A DNA stretch of 8,463 nt, from positions 1 through 8,463 of the forward strand of contig JBLHZD010000179.1 of the NCBI GenBank assembly GCA_047631095.1, given 5' to 3'. Both the position numbers and the translations under genes were made by a program. This DNA comes from JABJJH01 sp047631095 (GTDB taxonomy: Bacteria > Pseudomonadota > Alphaproteobacteria > UBA8366 > GCA-2717185). The first letter of the stretch is position 1; every line of letters starts with the position of its first letter. Below, piece after piece: positions 6,185 through 8,463 of the stretch. Below the pieces are notes generated by a model, which saw only the letters and a program-made list of their open reading frames with translations, ran no database searches and was not told the DNA's origin.

Positions 6185-6236
6185 AAACAAAAGCCCCAGG
6201 GACAGACTCTTTGACAGAATCCCTGGGGCTTTTTTA
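6185..6236. terminator. Bidirectional intrinsic terminator between convergent genes
   Basis: A 12-bp perfect stem, AAGCCCCAGGGA (6191-6202) with TCCCTGGGGCTT (6220-6231), encloses a 17-base loop. It is followed by T-runs on the plus strand (6230-6235) and preceded by A-runs (6182-6192) that become T-runs on the minus strand. It therefore ends both the fumarase transcript and the minus-strand CheW-globin transcript. Confidence 0.93.
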
Positions 6237-6275
6237 TAGGCGTTTCGTTTTATAAGTGCTGCAGAAGTTCGGAAA

Positions 6276-7100
6276 TTACTGGTTCAACACGTCTTTCCGT
6301 GTGCTCGCCACCAATGTCATCACTTCCTGCGCGATATTCGCGGGCACGGACAATTCGTCCAGCGTCGCGCTCAAATGGCTGGCCACCTTGTCGAAATGAA
6401 CGCCGCTCAGCCCTTTTTCCTCGACCAGGGATTTATGCGCGTCGCGAAGCGACGGGCCGTTATAGGCCTTCACCCCACCAAAGACGCCGGTCAGGAACAA
6501 GCGCATCATAAAGGACTGCTTGTCCATATCGGTGTCTTTGAAGAAGGGTTTGATCTCCGCATCCCGCATCAGTTTTCCGTAGAAAATATCGACTGCCGCT
6601 TCAACTGCCGCTTCAACCGCCGCATCACCGCCGATCCGGTCGAAAAGGGGGCCGGAGGTCGGCGCCGCACTGTCAGCTTCGTCCGCATCGGGCCCGCTTA
6701 AGGAAACGACGTTATCCGCTCCGGCGTCCAACCCATAACGAGATTTAGACCGGTCCGGCTTGGCGAGCGCCGGTCGTTCCTTCGGGCGCTCAAGCGCTTT
6801 AACCTCTTCAACGACTTCGGTTTCCTCATCGTCTTCGTCGGACGTCTGAATCGCCACCGCCAATTTTTTGAGCTTGCCGTCCGTCGCCGTTTTTCGCGGC
6901 TTCAGGACAACCGGCGGCGTCTTAATCAATTGCTCCGCGTCCAGCACCTTTTCAACATCCAGCACGACCAGCAGGTCACGCTCCATCCGGTAGACGCCCG
7001 TCGAAACTTTTCGCAGGCCCTCTTTCAATGTCGGCGGCGCTTTTTCAAAATCGCGACGATGCAAATGCCGAACGTCGCCAATAGAATCAACCAGCAGCGT
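6276..7100 (-). CDS. Part after the stop: end of CheW, linker and truncated haemoglobin
   Basis: Directly after the TAA the frame gives the CheW C-terminal strands (GLRKVSTGVYRMERDLLVVLDVEKVLD), a linker rich in Asp/Glu/Lys, then the globin from PLFDRIGG. Globin landmarks are the FY pair (composite 272-273, B-helix Tyr), the PFF motif (CD1 Phe, 285-286), DTDMDKQ, the LTGVFGG segment, and the proximal His in DAHKSL (321). The heme pocket therefore looks intact, with no sign of decay. An apparent first codon at 7064 is TTG without a ribosome site. The linker also carries a DNVVSLSGP stretch. A 12-bp repeat lengthens the first globin helix by four residues. Confidence 0.8.
   Translation of the reverse strand, partial: TLLVDSIGDVRHLHRRDFEKAPPTLKEGLRKVSTGVYRMERDLLVVLDVEKVLDAEQLIKTPPVVLKPRKTATDGKLKKLAVAIQTSDEDDEETEVVEEVKALERPKERPALAKPDRSKSRYGLDAGADNVVSLSGPDADEADSAAPTSGPLFDRIGGDAAVEAAVEAAVDIFYGKLMRDAEIKPFFKDTDMDKQSFMMRLFLTGVFGGVKAYNGPSLRDAHKSLVEEKGLSGVHFDKVASHLSATLDELSVPANIAQEVMTLVASTRKDVLNQ
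6592..6627 (-). repeat. 12-bp in-frame tandem repeat in the globin A-B helix region
   Basis: ACTGCCGCTTCA occurs twice in a row (6592-6603, 6604-6615), followed by a diverged third unit (ACCGCCGCATCA). On the coding strand it gives DAAV-EAAV-EAAV. From memory, group 1 truncated globins have about ten residues between the GG and FY motifs and this one has fourteen, so one unit appears to be an extra copy. Confidence 0.8.
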
Positions 7101-7397
7101 TTACAAATCGTTGCGGTATTCCACCGTCACGCCCATGGATTGCTCTTCGTCCAGCTCCTCGACCAGGCCAAGGCAGCGGCGCAAGTCGATGACCGTCACG
7201 ATCCGACCGCGCAAATTCATAACGCCCGCAATCGCCGAGGGCGCCAGCGGCACCGGCGTAATCTGACGCGCTTCGACAATATCCTGAACATTCAGAATAG
7301 GGATCCCGAAGGTTTGCCCGTCGATCAACATGGTGACGAATTGTTCTTCGTCCGCGCGTTGATCGTCGCTATCGCCCACGACGGCTAGTTCATTCAT
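7101..7397 (-). CDS. Expressed part before the stop: N-terminal half of CheW (98 aa)
   Basis: This is what would be made without readthrough. After a polar 16-residue lead comes EEQFVTMLIDGQTFGIPI, then VQDIVEARQITPVPLAPSAI, the hallmark GVMNLRGRIVTVIDLRRCLGL, and SMGVTVEYRNDL before the TAA. Those are the first subdomain and start of the second subdomain of CheW. The final strands that complete the fold are on the other side of the stop, so the 98-residue product is probably unstable or inactive. There is no cheA, cheY or receptor gene nearby, so its signalling partners are elsewhere. Confidence 0.8.
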   Translation of the reverse strand: MNELAVVGDSDDQRADEEQFVTMLIDGQTFGIPILNVQDIVEARQITPVPLAPSAIAGVMNLRGRIVTVIDLRRCLGLVEELDEEQSMGVTVEYRNDL

Positions 7398-7591
7398 CCC
7401 ACTTTTCCTCGTCTTTTCACCAGGCTCATTACCGGCCTAAATCTGTACAAATCATAACCCACTATCAACGAATAAAGAAATAAAGTTAACGGAGCCTTTA
7501 CGGCCCCGGTATTCCAACGCCTTCAAATGCTTTCTATTTCACCCGCGTTTCCTATATCGTGCGTTACGTTAAGAAACCGGGAGAGTTGGTC

Positions 7592-7945
7592 ATGCCAGAA
7601 AAACAGCCGAACACCGCAAAAAGCGCCCCTTCGGGATCCTATGACATGGCGACCTTTGAGAAGATGGAAACCCAGTTCGGGCTCATCGTCGGCGTGTCCG
7701 CCTTCGCCTGCATGGGATTGATTTATCTCGACAGTCCCTATTTCGTCGCCTTTGTCCTTTTAGCCGCCGTGTTCGGCGTCGGTCGATATGTGGTTCGCCG
7801 CAAGATGAAAGAGCTCGCCAACGACGAAAACGAAGGCGATTCTGGCGGCAACCCGTGGCGCAAAAACAAGATGAAGTTCAAATATCCCGAAAAACCTGGT
7901 CGTACGACCCCGTTTACGGACTTGCTGCAGAAACTGGGACATTAA
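7592..7945 (+). CDS. Small two-helix membrane protein of unknown function (117 aa)
   Basis: I do not recognise the family. The 117-residue protein has a polar N-terminus, then two hydrophobic stretches: FGLIVGVSAFACMGLIYL (about 30-47) and YFVAFVLLAAVFGVGRYVV (about 50-69). A very short turn (DSP) joins them, so it is likely a helical hairpin in the inner membrane with both ends cytoplasmic. The C-terminal half is highly charged (RRKMKELANDENEGD, then NPWRKNKMKFKYPEKPGR) and hydrophilic. The start is ATG 7592 because GGGAG lies 8 bases upstream; an upstream in-frame GTG at 7559 has no such site. The gene is divergent from the CheW-globin gene (about 195 bases apart) and convergent with the agmatinase fragment (34 bases). 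No cofactor or catalytic motif is visible. Confidence 0.75.
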   Translation: MPEKQPNTAKSAPSGSYDMATFEKMETQFGLIVGVSAFACMGLIYLDSPYFVAFVLLAAVFGVGRYVVRRKMKELANDENEGDSGGNPWRKNKMKFKYPEKPGRTTPFTDLLQKLGH

Positions 7946-7966
7946 GACCACGCCCGATAATTCCCT

Positions 7967-7994
7967 TACCGATACGCCCCTACCGATACGCCAC
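7967..7994. repeat. 14-bp tandem duplication at the end of the agmatinase fragment
   Basis: TACCGATACGCCCC (7967-7980) is followed directly by TACCGATACGCCAC (7981-7994), 13 of 14 identical. On the minus strand the first-read copy encodes the last residues and stop of the agmatinase fragment, and the second copy lies just after that stop. Confidence 0.85.
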
Positions 7995-8336
7995 CTTGGG
8001 CAGCACGCAGAGCATTTCATACAACAGATTTGCCCCGGTCAGCGCGGTATTGCCGGATAGATCATAGGCCGGCGCAATCTCTACCAGATCCACGCCGATC
8101 AGATTTAATCCCCGGCAGCCGCGAATAATCTCCAGCCCCTGATAAATGCTGAGCCCGCCGATTTCCGGCGTCCCCGTGCCGGGCGCGAAGCTGGGGTCGA
8201 GCCCGTCTATGTCGAAGCTTAGATAGACTGGAGCGTCCCCCAACCGGGCGCAAATTTCCGCCATCAGCGGCGTCAGGGATTTGCCCCAGCATTCCTCCGC
8301 CTGCACGACCAGAAACCCCTGATCGCGCGGCCAATC
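7980..8336 (-). pseudogene. speB: Agmatinase/arginase-family enzyme, C-terminal fragment cut by an IS
   Basis: The 118 readable residues are the C-terminal third of a ureohydrolase, a manganese enzyme that hydrolyses agmatine (or a related guanidino compound) to putrescine and urea in the cytoplasm. Visible are DWPRDQGFLVVQAEECWGKSL, the metal-binding SFDIDGLDPSFAPGTGTPE signature with its paired Asp, GGLSIYQGLEIIRG, and the DLVEIAPAYD segment with the metal-ligand-proximal Glu, then a normal C-terminus. Family members are roughly 310-320 residues, so the N-terminal two-thirds and the first metal ligands are missing at the left side of the protein. Homology ends at base 8336, exactly where an IS66-type end begins. 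An apparent GTG start at 8306 is internal. Specificity between agmatine and other guanidines cannot be told from this part. Confidence 0.85.
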
Positions 8337-8380
8337 GTAACCGTTCGGCGTGACCGCCCTATCACACGACGGATGGCCCT

Positions 8381-8404
8381 GTTACGCTGACGCTTCAGCG
8401 TAAC
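8381..8404. repeat. Inverted repeat across the tnpC stop codon
   Basis: GTTACGCTGA (8381-8390) and TCAGCGTAAC (8395-8404) are perfect complements around CGCT, a 10-bp stem with a 4-base loop. It has no T-run, so it is not an ordinary intrinsic terminator; it could slow read-through or protect the transcript end. Confidence 0.7.
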
Positions 8405-8463
8405 GCCACGGCAACAGCTCATCAATACGATTGACCTTGTGCTCCGAGATGCGGTCAAGAACG
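8382..8463 (-). CDS. tnpC: IS66-family transposase TnpC, C-terminal fragment
   Basis: Twenty-six residues are readable before the TAA at 8384-8382: VLDRISEHKVNRIDELLPWRY followed by AEASA. The DRI(A/S)(D/E)HxxNRxDELLPW(R/N)(Y/W) ending is characteristic of the C-terminal domain of IS66-family TnpC as I recall it. The 5' part is beyond the window, so the DDE catalytic residues cannot be checked. Its stop codon lies within a perfect inverted repeat (8381-8404). Confidence 0.8.
   Translation of the reverse strand, partial: VLDRISEHKVNRIDELLPWRYAEASA

Larger units (their letters stand above)
6276..7397 (-). pseudogene. CheW domain fused to group 1 truncated haemoglobin, split by an in-frame TAA
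   Basis: A single reading frame of 374 codons runs from ATG 7397 to the stop at 6276 and is broken only by TAA at codon 99 (7103 to 7101). Read through, the parts are: a CheW domain (about 17-152), a charged acidic linker (about 155-248), and a group 1 truncated haemoglobin (about 250-373). CheW couples chemoreceptors to the kinase CheA; truncated globins bind O2, NO or CO. Reading resumes after the stop as TLLVDSIGDVRHL, exactly what the second half of a CheW domain should be, with Tyr (TAT/TAC) expected at the stop codon. No frameshift is needed. The downstream part has only a TTG without a ribosome site, so independent expression looks unlikely. Options are a recent nonsense mutation, sequencing error, or readthrough. 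GAGGA lies 8 bases before the ATG. Confidence 0.85.
8337..8463 (-). mobile_element. IS66-family insertion sequence, one terminus (continues past window)
   Basis: The element starts at GTAACCGTTCGGCGTGACCG (8337-8356), the GTAA-initial terminal repeat expected of IS66-type elements. It carries the end of a TnpC-like transposase at 8382-8463, about 45 bases inside the tip. It interrupts an agmatinase reading frame at 8336/8337. IS66 elements usually duplicate 8 bp, which would be GGCCAATC (8329-8336) and should recur at the far end outside this window. Confidence 0.75.

Noticed and set aside
7398..7591. Divergent promoters between the CheW-globin and membrane-protein genes
   Set aside because: TATATC (7553-7558, plus) and TATGAT (minus) resemble -10 elements, but their -35 partners are poor, so no promoter is called.

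Overview
The window looks like an alphaproteobacterial chromosome segment. The best evidence is a circularly permuted (two-piece) ssrA gene next to an alpha-type SspB adaptor gene, in a moderately GC-rich background with frequent GTG starts. The order thyA-folA / sspB / class I fumarase also feels alphaproteobacterial, but the genus cannot be named from sequence alone. Both edges are mobile DNA: the C-terminal end of an IS5-like transposase at the left, and the end of an IS66-family element at the right.

Left part (1-1486): an IS remnant, then a secreted PEP-CTERM protein on the minus strand. Its upstream region is AT-rich and about 500 bp long. It holds a sigma-54 type -24/-12 promoter with a perfect 20-bp palindrome further upstream, where an enhancer-binding protein would sit. 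The rest of this gap holds inverted repeats but no gene.

Centre (1487-6240): thyA and folA form an overlapping minus-strand pair for dTMP synthesis and dihydrofolate recycling. Facing the other way are permuted ssrA (tmRNA), sspB, a small unrecognised helical protein with a duplicated Shine-Dalgarno, and a class I [4Fe-4S] fumarase. A bidirectional terminator follows. ssrA and sspB belong to one process: tmRNA tags stalled nascent chains and SspB delivers tagged chains to ClpXP.

Right part (6241-8463): a minus-strand gene encodes a CheW domain, a charged linker and a group 1 truncated haemoglobin in one reading frame. A single in-frame TAA cuts it inside the CheW domain. A small two-helix membrane protein follows on the plus strand. 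Last comes the C-terminal third of an agmatinase/arginase-family enzyme, interrupted by the IS66-like element that runs off the edge.

The strongest leads are the CheW-globin fusion with its nonsense codon, the sigma-54/palindrome control region of the PEP-CTERM gene, the ssrA-sspB pairing with a hairpin inside the tag, and the IS66 interruption of the agmatinase gene.
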